A stretch of 38,957 nt of DNA from Deltaproteobacteria bacterium (GCA_019312665.1 JAFDCZ010000029.1:1-38957); one strand, 5' to 3'. Shown: positions 8,897-20,306, counted from the stretch's first letter. The notes: generated by a model not told the origin, from the sequence alone. Numbers and translations are program-made.

Positions 8897-10996
8897 TCAG
8901 GGGGTTACGGCGGCGGCACGCTCTTCGAGCAACGCTGCCCGGCGGCTCAGCAGGTAGGCGCGCAGGTCCGCTACGTCGGAGGGCTCGAGCCATTCGGCAA
9001 AGCTCGGCATGCCGTTCGGCATGCGCACTCCGCGAAGCACGATGTCTTCGATGGTGTCGTAGATGCCGGGCGCTGCCTGGCGCAGGTCTGGCAATACGCC
9101 GCCGCTCACTGCGCCGGACCCGTGGCAGGTACCGCACCAACGATGGAAGAGGTGATTGCCGCGCAACACCTGATCCGCATCGAGATCGGCCGGTATCGCG
9201 GCCAGCTCCCGCTCGATGGCTTCGTGCACGGGCAGCCTTGCCGTGCCTCCGAGCTTGTAGACGAGGAGTCGACCGGTGTTGTCGGTAGTCCCCGCGGCGG
9301 CTGCGGCATCGCCCGCCGCCAGCGCAAACGCGCCACCCCAGCCTGCCATCACCGCCACATACTGCGCACCATCCAGCTCGTAGGTCATCGGCGCAGCGAC
9401 GATCCCCGTGCCGGCGGGCGTTTCCCAGAGCTGCTTGCCATCGCTCGCCCGATAGGCGACGAAGGTACCGTGGGCAGTCCCCTGGAAGACCAGGTTGCCC
9501 GCCGTCGAGAGCGTGCCGCCATTCCAGGGGCTTGTGTACTGGGCGCGCCAGACTTCCTTCTGGGCCACGGGATCCCAGGCCAGCAAATGGCCGGAAACGA
9601 CCTCCCGCGGAAAGGAATCGGCGACCGTGAAGTCGTATCCCAGGTTCCAGGCACCGGGCTTGTATTCGTACTCCGGATCGAGCTTGAAGAAATAGGGAAT
9701 CTCGTTGGCCGGGATGTACACGAGCCCGGTCTGCGGGTTGAACGACATCGGGTGCCAGTTGTGCGCACCGTGGGGCGAGGGGTAGACCTCGACGACCGTG
9801 TTCCGGTAGTCGAGGCCCTCGACCTCGATGGGCCGACCGGTCTTCTTGTCGATGCCCTTGGCCCAGGTGACCTTCGCGTAGGCCTCCGCGGAGATCAGCT
9901 CTCCGGTCTCGCGATCCAGGACGTAGAAGAAGCCGTTCTTCGGCGCCTGCATCAGCACGCGTCGCTCGCGCCCGTCGATTTCGAGTTCGGCGAGCATGAT
10001 GTGCTGGGTGGAGGTGAAATCCCAGTTGTCGCCAGGCGTGTTCTGGTAGTACCAGACCAGCTTTCCGGTATCCGGCCGCAGGGCCAGGATCGAACTGACG
10101 TAGAGGTTGTCGCCGCCGCCCGGGCTTCGCACGTAGCGGCTCCAGGGCGAGCCGTTGCCCGTGCCCACGTAGAGCAGATCGAGCTCCGGGTCGTAGGCGA
10201 TCGAGTCCCAGACCGTGCCGCCGCCCCCGACCTTCCACCATTCGCCGGTCCACGTCTTCGCCGCCGCCTCGAGCTCCGCATGCTCGAAGGGTTGCGACGG
10301 ATCGCCTGGCACGGTGTAGAAGCGCCAGACCAGCTCGCCGGTCTCCCAATCGTAAGCACTCACATAACCACGCACTCCGAACTCGGCGCCGCCGTTGCCG
10401 AGGATCACCTTCCCCTTCACGACGCGCGGAGCCATCGTGATCGTGTAGGGACGCGTGGGATCGGTGGTGACGACTTCGAAGATCGGCTCACCGGTCTCCG
10501 CATCGAGCGAGACCAGCCTGCCGTCCAGGGTGCCGACGTAGACCCGGCCGCGATACACGGCCACACCCCGGTTCACGACATCACAGCAGGCAATACCCGC
10601 CGTCTTGCGCGGTACACGCGGGTCGTAGCGCCACTTCAGATCGCCGGTCCGGGCATCGATGGCGAAGACGACGCTCCAGGTCCCGGTCGTGTAGAACACG
10701 CCGTCGACCAGCAGGGGCGTCGCCTCCAGGCCGCGCCGGGTGCCAGGCTCGAAAGCCCAGTGCAGCCCGAGCTCGCCGACATTGTTCTCATCAATCTGGG
10801 TGAGAGGACTGAAGCGCTGCTCACTCTGGGTCCGGCCGTAGCTCAACCAGACGTCGTTCTCGTCCGCCGCCGCCAGGAGCCGTGCGTCATCAACCTGACC
10901 TGCGCCCACATGCTCGGGCACCTCGGAGCCGCCCGGGAGAAAGGCGCAAGCCTCCAGGAACAGAACGACCAGAGGGAGGAGGCTTCGAATCTTCAT
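8897..10996 (-). CDS. PQQ-dependent alcohol dehydrogenase with C-terminal cytochrome c domain (quinohaemoprotein)
   Basis: A 699-residue exported enzyme. The eight-bladed propeller carries the vicinal disulfide C137-C138 (IACCDV) typical of PQQ alcohol dehydrogenases, tryptophan-docking repeats (e.g. DARTGDLKWRY, DWETGELVWRF), and catalytic D326 in PGDNWDFTS. The residue two after it is T328, not Asp, so it looks like a calcium rather than a lanthanide enzyme. A haem domain follows with C621-x-x-C-H625 and a likely Met663 ligand. The N-terminus ends in LEAC at residues 14-17, a possible lipobox, suggesting a lipoprotein anchor. I chose ATG 10996 because it overlaps the upstream stop (ATGA); the longer open frame upstream is not homologous. 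Oxidises alcohols in the periplasm. Confidence 0.93.
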   Translation of the reverse strand: MKIRSLLPLVVLFLEACAFLPGGSEVPEHVGAGQVDDARLLAAADENDVWLSYGRTQSEQRFSPLTQIDENNVGELGLHWAFEPGTRRGLEATPLLVDGVFYTTGTWSVVFAIDARTGDLKWRYDPRVPRKTAGIACCDVVNRGVAVYRGRVYVGTLDGRLVSLDAETGEPIFEVVTTDPTRPYTITMAPRVVKGKVILGNGGAEFGVRGYVSAYDWETGELVWRFYTVPGDPSQPFEHAELEAAAKTWTGEWWKVGGGGTVWDSIAYDPELDLLYVGTGNGSPWSRYVRSPGGGDNLYVSSILALRPDTGKLVWYYQNTPGDNWDFTSTQHIMLAELEIDGRERRVLMQAPKNGFFYVLDRETGELISAEAYAKVTWAKGIDKKTGRPIEVEGLDYRNTVVEVYPSPHGAHNWHPMSFNPQTGLVYIPANEIPYFFKLDPEYEYKPGAWNLGYDFTVADSFPREVVSGHLLAWDPVAQKEVWRAQYTSPWNGGTLSTAGNLVFQGTAHGTFVAYRASDGKQLWETPAGTGIVAAPMTYELDGAQYVAVMAGWGGAFALAAGDAAAAAGTTDNTGRLLVYKLGGTARLPVHEAIERELAAIPADLDADQVLRGNHLFHRWCGTCHGSGAVSGGVLPDLRQAAPGIYDTIEDIVLRGVRMPNGMPSFAEWLEPSDVADLRAYLLSRRAALLEERAAAVTP

Positions 10997-11805
10997 CGCA
11001 CCTTGACTCCTATGACGTCGCTGAACAAGATACGGCCCGAGCCGCCGGCGAACCCGCCGCGAAGCATCTTGCCAAGGATGGGATCGTCGATGATGCCAAG
11101 GGGCGAGGCTTTCTCGCTGCCATACCAGTAGGACGCGACGAGCGGGTAGGTGCCCGGAGTCGTAGGCGCCCGGAGCTTCCACACGACCTGGGCGCGTCCC
11201 CATTCGCCGGCCGCCGCGTCGGAACGGATGCCCTTCACGTTGACGAAGGAGAGGTTGCGCATGGCATCGGCGGGGCGCAGGTGCAGCCACTCCGTCTGCT
11301 CCTTGAAATCCTGGCCGAGCACGGTGGGCTCGCCCACGACCTGCCAGCCGGAGCCGGCGATCGGCCGGGCCAGCGCGCGATGCGGGCGATCGACCAGCGC
11401 GATGCCAACCACGGGGCCGGCGCCACCCGTCACATCGACCGTCACGGTGATCACCTCGCCGGGCTTCGCCTTCGGAATCACGTTGAGCTGGACGGTGGAC
11501 GCCGCATCGAGGGCCTGGATGTGGCCAACGAGTTCCTCACGCTGTTCAGCGGTGAGGTCCCCGTATCCTCCCTTGCCGGCGCGGATCACAGCGAGGTGCT
11601 TGTTTTCGACGAGTTGTTTGGCCGCCATTCCCGGAGCGGCGCCTGAAAACGCGAACTCCTGGCGAGAAGAGTGACAGCCTGCGCAATACGGGGCTGCGTC
11701 GGTCTGGAAGTTGGGCGTCCCACCCGGATAGGCTCCTGCTGCGAGCGGGAAGCCAAGGGCCAACATGCCGAGAACGATCGCTGCGGCCCGGGTCTGAATG
11801 GTCAT
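10993..11805 (-). CDS. Exported monohaem c-type cytochrome-like protein
   Basis: A 270-residue protein with a clear signal peptide (residues 1-25, ending AAGAYPGG) and one CxxCH haem site at residues 41-45 (CAGCHS), followed by an Ig-like beta domain (GEVITVTVDVTGGAG and TPGTYPLVASYWYG). The start at ATG 11805 overlaps the stop of the pentahaem gene (ATGA); an in-frame ATG 33 bases upstream would spoil the signal peptide. Its stop overlaps the start of the PQQ dehydrogenase gene. It is likely an electron-transfer or docking partner of that enzyme. Family name not recognised with certainty. Confidence 0.8.
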   Translation of the reverse strand: MTIQTRAAAIVLGMLALGFPLAAGAYPGGTPNFQTDAAPYCAGCHSSRQEFAFSGAAPGMAAKQLVENKHLAVIRAGKGGYGDLTAEQREELVGHIQALDAASTVQLNVIPKAKPGEVITVTVDVTGGAGPVVGIALVDRPHRALARPIAGSGWQVVGEPTVLGQDFKEQTEWLHLRPADAMRNLSFVNVKGIRSDAAAGEWGRAQVVWKLRAPTTPGTYPLVASYWYGSEKASPLGIIDDPILGKMLRGGFAGGSGRILFSDVIGVKVR

Positions 11806-12404
11806 TGCGCCAACTCCTCTTCGAATTCTGAATGACATATCGCGCAGACGGCGCGAACGTGCGCCGGCTGCAAGAAATGGGAGCCCGTCAGCCCGCCGCG
11901 CTCATGGGCGCCGTGGCAGGTGACGCAGGAAATGTCGAACGCATGGTTGTGCACGGCCAGCGCGTGAAATGCCGGGGGTTGCCACGCCTCCCGCGCGGGC
12001 GGATCGAAGGCGTCGTGACAGCTCGCACAATCCTCGTCCTCGATGGGCCAGTGCATCCCCTCCGGCTCCTCGAACCGGCCGACAACGTACCAGAACGCGT
12101 CCTTGGCCGAGAGCAATTTCACCCGGCTTCGGCCGCGGAAGCCAGTGCCTCCGTGGCAATCGATGCAACGAAAGGGACGTTCGTCCGGATGGCCTGCCGC
12201 GGCGTGGGCTGGGGCCAGCGCTTCCGGGGGACGGGCGTCGAAATCCCTCCGGTTGTCGGCATGGAAAGCCGTTTCCGCGTCCAGATGGCAGGAGACGCAG
12301 AACTCATTGTCCTGCTCGAGGCGATCGCTCAGGATCCAGCCCGCGGGGCCCATGACGGCTCCAACCGCGAGCGCGGCGATCGTCCAAGGCCTCCAGCGGG
12401 CCAC
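11802..12404 (-). CDS. NapC/NirT-like membrane-anchored pentahaem cytochrome c
   Basis: A 200-residue protein with one N-terminal transmembrane helix (WTIAALAVGAVMGPAGWIL) and five CxxCH sites at residues 36, 80, 126, 160 and 187. The layout is that of NapC/NirT quinol dehydrogenases, which normally have four or five haems and pass electrons between the quinone pool and periplasmic partners. I start it at GTG 12404, 17 bases after the previous stop, with GAGG a few bases upstream; the open frame extends further but overlaps the upstream gene without haem-protein features. Here it probably returns electrons from the PQQ dehydrogenase to quinone or relays them onward (inference). Confidence 0.82.
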   Translation of the reverse strand: MARWRPWTIAALAVGAVMGPAGWILSDRLEQDNEFCVSCHLDAETAFHADNRRDFDARPPEALAPAHAAAGHPDERPFRCIDCHGGTGFRGRSRVKLLSAKDAFWYVVGRFEEPEGMHWPIEDEDCASCHDAFDPPAREAWQPPAFHALAVHNHAFDISCVTCHGAHERGGLTGSHFLQPAHVRAVCAICHSEFEEELAQ

Positions 12405-12421
12405 CAACCCTCGACCCCGCC

Positions 12422-13543
12422 TCAGTTGCCCGGGCAGCCGGGCGACGCCATCGCCACCCGCGCCCAGCCCCGGCTCGGCTGATCGTCGCAACCCTCTAGC
12501 GGAGCAAGCACTCCCTCGATGCGTTGTTTGCCCGGCTTCTCGCCGCTGGCCGCCCGGGCCGCCTCGACCGCAGGAGGTACATCCCAGACCGGCGCGCCGA
12601 GTTTCGTGCGGGCAGGCCATGGACGCGCCGGCGCTGTACTGAAGATAGGCGCCGGCCAACCGGGAGCGGCCCCGCGGTAACCCGCAAGAACAACCTTGAC
12701 GCCGCCCACGCGCATCCGCTCGCTGACCGTGCGAAACCAGCCGCGAAGGCGGATCGGCACGTGGGGAGCATCGGCGCTGACCAGGACCTCACCCGCGCCG
12801 TCATCCTGAGCCTCACCATCCAGGCTGTCAGAGGGGCGGAGCACCCAGGCTCCGATCTGGCCGAGCACCGGATCGTCGATGTCTTCACGACGCTCGACCT
12901 CCACATGGAGGCCGTAGATCTTGCGCGAGGCATAGACCGGGAGGTCACTGCTCTCGCCGATCTGGAGAGGCAGGGTGCGCAGGGCGTAGAACGCATCGAA
13001 GGTGTCATAGAGGTAGGGACCCGTATCCAGGATCGCCGTCTTTACCCGGCCGACATGGCGTTTCTCCTCGACCACGTGGACGAGATGGGTCGTCCAATCG
13101 AACTCGACCTCCTCCCAGGTCTCTTTTTTCGCATGGCGGGTGAGCGTGGCGGTGCGCAGTGTCCGCATGCGGTCGATGTCGATCCAGGACTCGCTGCGAT
13201 CGTTCACGGGATACAGGAGAGAGAAGAAATCGTTCGTGCGGGCGGTCGCCACGACATGGGCCAGCCGGTTGCCACGCCACTCGACGAGCCGTGCGACCTC
13301 GAGAGACGCCCGGCCCACGGCGATGCCCCACCAGGAAACGTCGTACTCCAGCCGCTCGCCGATCGCGAAGGGGAACTGGGCCGGCGCCTCTTCGAGGGCT
13401 TCCGGTCCAAGAACGCTGAGCCCCGGGGCGTCGAGCAGGAAGGCCGATTCCGGCGGCGGCGGGGCCTCCGGCGCAGCGGCACCGACGGCCAGCAACAGCG
13501 AGAGCGCCAGCGGGGCGAGCCTTGCCGAACGGGGAGGAAGCAT
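12422..13543 (-). CDS. Secreted DUF3108 domain protein
   Basis: A 373-residue protein with a signal peptide (LAPLALSLLLAVGAAAPEA) and, from about residue 57, the DUF3108 pattern FAIGERLEYDVSWWGIAVGRASLEV, continuing to YDTFDAFYALRTLPLQIG and ending in an extra proline/alanine-rich tail with two cysteines. The family is periplasmic and beta-rich, of unknown function; it may bind lipids or act at the envelope. It is the first gene of the haem/PQQ/P450 operon and is divergent from dapL, so the operon promoter should lie in the 50-60 bp between them. Confidence 0.82.
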   Translation of the reverse strand: MLPPRSARLAPLALSLLLAVGAAAPEAPPPPESAFLLDAPGLSVLGPEALEEAPAQFPFAIGERLEYDVSWWGIAVGRASLEVARLVEWRGNRLAHVVATARTNDFFSLLYPVNDRSESWIDIDRMRTLRTATLTRHAKKETWEEVEFDWTTHLVHVVEEKRHVGRVKTAILDTGPYLYDTFDAFYALRTLPLQIGESSDLPVYASRKIYGLHVEVERREDIDDPVLGQIGAWVLRPSDSLDGEAQDDGAGEVLVSADAPHVPIRLRGWFRTVSERMRVGGVKVVLAGYRGAAPGWPAPIFSTAPARPWPARTKLGAPVWDVPPAVEAARAASGEKPGKQRIEGVLAPLEGCDDQPSRGWARVAMASPGCPGN

Positions 13544-13602
13544 CCGCCGGAGGGTAGACGAGACGCGGACGGACGCGATGGGGGGCGTTATCGTTGCGCG
13601 CC

Positions 13603-14827
13603 ATGGCGCACATCAACGATCACTATCTGAAGCTCGAGGCCGGCTACCTGTTTCCCGAAATCGGGCGCCGGGTGGAGGCCTACCAGGCTGCCCATCCGGA
13701 CGCCCCGGTGATCCGGCTGGGCATCGGGGACGTCACCCTGCCGCTGGTACCCGTGATCGTCCAGGCCCTGCACGAAGCTGTCGATGACATGGGCCGAGCG
13801 GAGGATTTCAAGGGCTATGGCCCGGGCCAGGGCTACCCGTTCCTCGTCGACGCGATCCTGGAGCACGATTTCCGCTCGCGTGGCGTGGAGCTCGAGGCGG
13901 ACGAGGTCTTCGTCTCCGACGGCAGCAAGCAGGACAGCGGGAACATCCAGGAGATCTTCGGCACGGATTGCAGCGTGCTCGTGACCGACCCGGTCTACCC
14001 GGTCTACGTCGATACCAACGTGATGGCCGGACGCACCGGTGGTGGTGATGGAGCGGGCTACTACGAGGGAATGCAATACCTCCCCGCCAACGAGGCGAAT
14101 GGCTTCGTTCCGGCGCCCCCGGATGGAAGCGCCGACCTCGCCTACCTGTGCTCGCCCAACAACCCGACCGGCAGCGTGATGACCCGCGAGCAGCTCACGG
14201 CCTGGGTGGATTGGGCGCGCGCATGCGACGCAGTCATCCTATTCGACGCCGCCTACGATGCCTTCATCAGCGATCCCGTCCTGCCCCGCTCGATCTACGA
14301 AATCCCCGGGGCGAAGGAATGCGCGATCGAGATGCGCAGCTTCTCGAAGCGAGCGGGCTTCACCGGGATGCGTTGCGCTTACACGATCGTCCCGAAGGCG
14401 TTGCAAGGCAGTGACGCCAACGGGGAGAAGGTGTCGATCCATTCGCTGTGGGCGCGACGGCAGGCGACGAAGTTCAACGAAGTGCCTTACATCATCCAGC
14501 GCGCAGCGGCGGCGGCCTTTTCTCAGGAAGGCCAGAAGCAGACCTGTGAGCAGGTGGCCTACTACATGGAGAACGCGCGACGCGTGCGCGACGGGCTCTC
14601 CGCTGCGGGCTTCACGGTCTTCGCAGGTGTACACGCCCCCTATATCTGGTTGCGCACGCCGGAAGGCCTGCGCTCCTGGGATTTCTTCGACGTCCTGCTC
14701 GAGAAGACCCACGTCGTCGGCACCCCGGGATCGGGCTTCGGGCCGGCCGGCGAGGGCTACTTCCGGATCTCCGCCTTCAACTCGCGTGAGAACGTGGACG
14801 AAGCCGTGTCGCGCATCCAGAAGGCGT

Positions 14828-14835
<8 letters not shown>
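13603..14835 (+). CDS. dapL: LL-diaminopimelate aminotransferase
   Basis: A 410-residue fold-type I PLP aminotransferase converting tetrahydrodipicolinate directly to LL-diaminopimelate for lysine and peptidoglycan synthesis. Hallmarks: [17 protein letters not shown] at the N-terminus, RLGIGDVT (39-46), [11 protein letters not shown] (181-191), and the PLP lysine K249 in [13 protein letters not shown]. The ATG gives the family N-terminus, but GGGGGG at 13580-13585 is better spaced for the in-frame TTG at 13594, so the protein may begin three residues earlier. Its last 8 bases overlap the 3' end of the convergent ettA. Confidence 0.95.
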
Positions 14836-16504
<1,669 letters not shown>

Positions 16505-16553
16505 GGACACCCCCCCTGTTTCGGCCGCGGAGTGTAGCGATGTGGCAGGCGCC

Positions 16554-18302
16554 TCAAGGGGCTGGGGGCAACACCATCCTGAAGACGGTCCCACCTTCCG
16601 GTGGGCATGTGACGTTGATCGATCCCCGATGCTCCCTCACGATGTCCCAGGCGATCGCCAGCCCGAGGCCGGTACCCTCGTCCGGGGCCTTGGTCGTGAA
16701 GAACGGATCGAAGATTCGCTCACGGATCTCCTCGGGGATGCCCGGTCCGTCGTCCGTGACGACGGCGAAGACACCCTTCGCATCCGCACCTGAGTGGATG
16801 AGGATTCGACTCCCCGCGCCTTCGGCCAACGCCTGGCGGGCGTTCAGCAGCAGGTTGAGAACGACCTGCACCAGGGCGGCCCGGTTGCCACGAACCGAGG
16901 GGAGGTCGGCCGCGAGTTCGGCCTTTACTTCGACCTGCCGGCTCCCGCGATGCAAGGAGGCGAATCGGATCGCCTCACGAAGCACCGCGTTCAGGTCGAC
17001 CTGACCGTCTTCCTCGGTGGCGTCGCGAGAGAGGCGACGCATCTGGTCGACGATCGTCGAGATGCGCTCGATGCCTTCCAGGGTCTCAGCAACGACCTCG
17101 GGTAGCTCAGCCAGTTCGGCGGGAAGCTCGGCATCGCCGGGTTGGGCGAACTTCCCAAGCGATTCGCAGGCTCCCTGGATATGCGCCAGGTTCGAGCGCA
17201 CGAACGCGAGCGGATTGTTCACCTCGTGGGCCACGCCTGCCGCCAGGAATCCGACGCTCTCGAGCTTCTGGGCCTGACGCAGACCGCGCTCGGCCTTCCG
17301 CTCTTCGGTTCGATCGTGGAGCACCACCACGAACCCTGCATCACCAAGCGAACCGCAGGAGAGGCGAAGCTGTCTCCCAGAGAGCGTGCTCACCTCCGGC
17401 AGGATTCTCGGCCCATCGGGGCCCGGGTCGGCCAGCGCCATCGCAATGCTGCCGTGATCCGAAGACTCGACGATCTCCTCCAGGCAGACTCGAAGCTCGC
17501 GGCCACGGACGTTCCCTATCGAAGCTCCCAGCAGCTGCTCCGCCGCAGGATTGGCATCGACCACGCAGCCCACGGCGTCGGCCACCACCACGCCATCGCG
17601 CAGGTGATCGAAGACATCACGTCGGACGAGAGGTACGGGCTCGAGAAAGCCCAGACGAAACACCAGGGGAAACAGCAGCGCGGCAGAAAACCCGAGTGCC
17701 GCGCCGGTCGGATCCCAGCTGAGCTCCACCCAGCCGAATTGATAGGCCGCACTGGCAGCGAACGGTGCGACGCTGGCTGCAACGGCCACGGCGGCTTGGG
17801 TGGGCCCGGACTGCCCCGCGAGAAATCGTGCGTGCCGGACCATCAACCCAACCCCGACGACGACCTGGCAATAGGCCCACGCAAGGAACGCCCGCATCAG
17901 CGGACCATTGTGGAAGTCCTCTGCGGTGATCTCGGCAACCAGGCCATGGGCATCGTTGGTGATGAACGCGAGGTAGAAGCAGCTGCCAGGGAGCAGACAG
18001 AGCACAGCCGCAGCAGGCCGGACTTCGAACCATTCCACCCTCGAGAACAGCCCGCAGAGGAAGAGCCATGTGCCGGGCGTCAACGCGATCCCGAGAAACA
18101 TGATGCGGTAGGCCGCTTGGATCCCGGCCAGGTCGTCCGCCATGTAGCGCCAGGCAGCACCACCCGTCCACAAGCCCAGCGCCAGCAGCAAGAAGAGCAA
18201 TACCCAGTGGATCCGGGTTTTCCCTGATTGCCAGGCGAGCAAGGCCGCGAGCACCGCATTGACGCAGAAGCTCGACCAGAGAGGAATGACGGCGGGATGC
18301 AC
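16554..18302 (-). CDS. Membrane sensor histidine kinase with N-terminal 7TM and PAS regions
   Basis: A 582-residue kinase. Residues 1-220 hold about seven transmembrane helices in the style of the histidine-kinase 7TM sensor domain, 230-330 a PAS domain ([26 protein letters not shown]), then the phospho-acceptor box [14 protein letters not shown] with H359, and a HATPase_c domain with [23 protein letters not shown] and [17 protein letters not shown]. The sequence class ([10 protein letters not shown]) is that of NtrB/ThsR-like hybrid-independent kinases. No response regulator is next to it, so its partner is elsewhere. It shares architecture with the two kinases at 31792-34757. The 57 bp upstream and 49 bp downstream hold no recognisable gene. 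Confidence 0.93.
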   Translation of the reverse strand: MHPAVIPLWSSFCVNAVLAALLAWQSGKTRIHWVLLFLLLALGLWTGGAAWRYMADDLAGIQAAYRIMFLGIALTPGTWLFLCGLFSRVEWFEVRPAAAVLCLLPGSCFYLAFITNDAHGLVAEITAEDFHNGPLMRAFLAWAYCQVVVGVGLMVRHARFLAGQSGPTQAAVAVAASVAPFAASAAYQFGWVELSWDPTGAALGFSAALLFPLVFRLGFLEPVPLVRRDVFDHLRDGVVVADAVGCVVDANPAAEQLLGASIGNVRGRELRVCLEEIVESSDHGSIAMALADPGPDGPRILPEVSTLSGRQLRLSCGSLGDAGFVVVLHDRTEERKAERGLRQAQKLESVGFLAAGVAHEVNNPLAFVRSNLAHIQGACESLGKFAQPGDAELPAELAELPEVVAETLEGIERISTIVDQMRRLSRDATEEDGQVDLNAVLREAIRFASLHRGSRQVEVKAELAADLPSVRGNRAALVQVVLNLLLNARQALAEGAGSRILIHSGADAKGVFAVVTDDGPGIPEEIRERIFDPFFTTKAPDEGTGLGLAIAWDIVREHRGSINVTCPPEGGTVFRMVLPPAP

Positions 18303-18359
18303 GGCTCGTTCATCGGCCGCACACGGATGGGAGCTGAGCTGGCAGCTCCGCGTTGCGTT

Positions 18360-19223
18360 TCAAGGCTTCCGCAGCAATGAAATCAGGCTGGAGGTGTCGA
18401 GGCGGCCTCCGCCTGTCACCTGAACCGCGGCGTAGAGCTGATCCACGAGGGCGGCCACCGGAAGCCGAGCGCCGCTCCGGCGGGCTTCTGCCAAGGCGAT
18501 GTCGAGATCCTTGCGCATCCAGTCGACCGCGAATCCGAAATCGAACTTGCCGTCGATCATCGTCTCAGCCCGCTGATCCATTTGCCAGGATTGCGCCGCA
18601 CCCTTCGAAATCACTTCGACGACACGGCTCGGATCGAGGCCTGCCGCTTCCGCGAACGCCAGCCCCTCCGACAGGCCTTCGATCACCCCGGCGATGCAGA
18701 TCTGATTGACCATCTTCGTGAGTTGGCCACTTCCGGCGGGGCCCATCCAGGTTGCGTTTCGCGCGTACGTCTTCATCAGCGGCAGCGCGGAGTCGAAATA
18801 GGCGCGCTCGCCCCCCGCCATCACCGTCAGATGACCTTGCTTCGCCCCCTCCTCCCCGCCGGAGACTGGAGCGTCGACGAATCCCACACTCCGGACGGCG
18901 GCCCGCGCTTCGAGAGTTCGCGCGCTTTCGGCCGAGGCCGTGGTGTGATCGACGAAGATCGCCCCAGCTTCCATCGCGTCGATCGAAGGCAAGGCGACTT
19001 CCAGGAGATCGGAGTCGTTTCCGCTGCAACAGAACACGAATCGCGCGCCCTCGGAGGCGTCGGCAGGCGCATCGAAGCAACGTCCTCCGTGCTCTCCAAC
19101 CCAGGCGTCCGCCTTCGCTTTCGTGCGGTTGTAGACGACGACGTCATGCCCCGCAGCAGCCAGGTGTCCTGCCATCGGGTCACCCATCGCCCCGAGGCAT
19201 AGGAACGCCACTCGCTCGCCCAT
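18360..19223 (-). CDS. NAD(P)-dependent oxidoreductase, 3-hydroxyisobutyrate dehydrogenase family
   Basis: A 287-residue beta-hydroxyacid dehydrogenase. The Rossmann motif CLGAMGDPMAGHLA (residues 9-22) binds the dinucleotide; VDHTTASAES and DAPVSGGEEGAKQGHLTVMAGG form the substrate site; K170 in GSGQLTKMVNQ is the catalytic lysine. Members oxidise 3-hydroxyisobutyrate, tartronate semialdehyde, glyoxylate or related short hydroxy acids; which one cannot be read here. It lies 66 bases after the aldo/keto reductase in the same direction and may be the third gene of that operon. Confidence 0.93.
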   Translation of the reverse strand: MGERVAFLCLGAMGDPMAGHLAAAGHDVVVYNRTKAKADAWVGEHGGRCFDAPADASEGARFVFCCSGNDSDLLEVALPSIDAMEAGAIFVDHTTASAESARTLEARAAVRSVGFVDAPVSGGEEGAKQGHLTVMAGGERAYFDSALPLMKTYARNATWMGPAGSGQLTKMVNQICIAGVIEGLSEGLAFAEAAGLDPSRVVEVISKGAAQSWQMDQRAETMIDGKFDFGFAVDWMRKDLDIALAEARRSGARLPVAALVDQLYAAVQVTGGGRLDTSSLISLLRKP

Positions 19224-19289
19224 CGCTTCCTCCCTTGGTGATTCGCGAGGTTACCGGACGACGGTTTCAGCGGGCGGCCGGGCCGGAAC

Positions 19290-20306
19290 TCATCCGAGCG
19301 GATACGGAACCGCCCTCGAGATCGCGTCGCAGGCTTTGAGAGCCGCGGGGTCGAGCGTCACCTCGGCCCCCGCCAGGGCCTCGTCGAGTTGCCGAGCATC
19401 GGTGGCACCGATCAAGGTCGAGCCGACGAAATCGTGGCTCAGGGTCCAGGCGATCGCGAAGGTGACCGGCGCGATGTCATGCTCGAAGGCCACGGCCGCG
19501 AAGCGGTTGGCAGCATCCAGGCTGCGGGAGTTGACGAACCGCCCGACCATCGCCTTGGTGCGCGGGCTGTGCTCCCGGTACAACGTGAAACGACAGCCCT
19601 CGGGCCACTCGTCCTCCTGGTATTTGCAGGAAAGCACACCACCTGCGAGCGGGCTGTAGGGCAGCAGGCTCACATCATGCTTGCGGCAGACAGCGGCGAG
19701 CTCATCTTCGAAACGACGATTCAGCAAACTGAAATTGTTCTGGATCGTCTGGTATCGAATCGTCCCGTGCTTGTCGGCGGCCCACAGGCTTTCCATCAGG
19801 CCCGCACACGTCTCGTTGCTACAACCGACGGCGCGGACTTTTCCTGCCTCGACGACCCGGTCGAGACCTTCGAGGGTCTCCTCGATCGGGAAGCCCGGAT
19901 CCGGCCAATGCACCTGGTAGAGATCGAGGTAATCCGTACCGAGCCGACGCAGGCTGTCCTCCACGGCTCGCTCGATCTGGTGACGGTCGAGGGCCGTCTT
20001 GCCATGCCGCACCGGCCCCTGGAACCAGCCGCCGGTCGGGCCCGCAATCTTCGACGCCACCACCACCGCATCCCGCGGCTTCGAAGCCAGCCACTTTCCA
20101 CAGATCTCCTCACTGCGCCCAGCATGGCTCCGATCCGGCGGCACCGGGTAGATCTCCGCCACGTCCAGGAAATCCACACCGCCATCGAACGCCCGGTCGA
20201 GGATCTTCAGGCTCTCGCCCTCGTCGGCCATCGAGCCGAAGGTCATCGTTCCCATCCCGAGCTGGGAAACGGTTAGGCCGGTCCGGCCGAGCCGTCGCTG
20301 TCTCAT
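19290..20306 (-). CDS. Aldo/keto reductase
   Basis: A 338-residue NADPH-dependent TIM-barrel reductase. The catalytic tetrad is visible: D48 (FLDVAE), Y53 (EIY), K86 (VASK) and H133 (YQVHWPD). The NADPH loop near the C-terminus is STLIGATDARQL. The long N-terminal loop and overall length place it with the Tas/YghZ-like group. The ATG overlaps the stop of the haem-propeller gene (ATGA), so the two are co-translated. It reduces aldehydes or ketones; the partner gene gives no substrate. Confidence 0.94.
   Translation of the reverse strand: MRQRRLGRTGLTVSQLGMGTMTFGSMADEGESLKILDRAFDGGVDFLDVAEIYPVPPDRSHAGRSEEICGKWLASKPRDAVVVASKIAGPTGGWFQGPVRHGKTALDRHQIERAVEDSLRRLGTDYLDLYQVHWPDPGFPIEETLEGLDRVVEAGKVRAVGCSNETCAGLMESLWAADKHGTIRYQTIQNNFSLLNRRFEDELAAVCRKHDVSLLPYSPLAGGVLSCKYQEDEWPEGCRFTLYREHSPRTKAMVGRFVNSRSLDAANRFAAVAFEHDIAPVTFAIAWTLSHDFVGSTLIGATDARQLDEALAGAEVTLDPAALKACDAISRAVPYPLG

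Noticed and set aside
8897-10996. Lanthanide-dependent XoxF-type methanol dehydrogenase
   Set aside because: The residue two after catalytic D326 is Thr, not Asp, and a cytochrome domain is fused at the C-terminus, unlike XoxF.
8519-11131. An 870-codon open frame on the plus strand
   Set aside because: It is antisense to the P450 and PQQ dehydrogenase genes, both of which have full motif sets; open antisense frames are common in GC-rich DNA.
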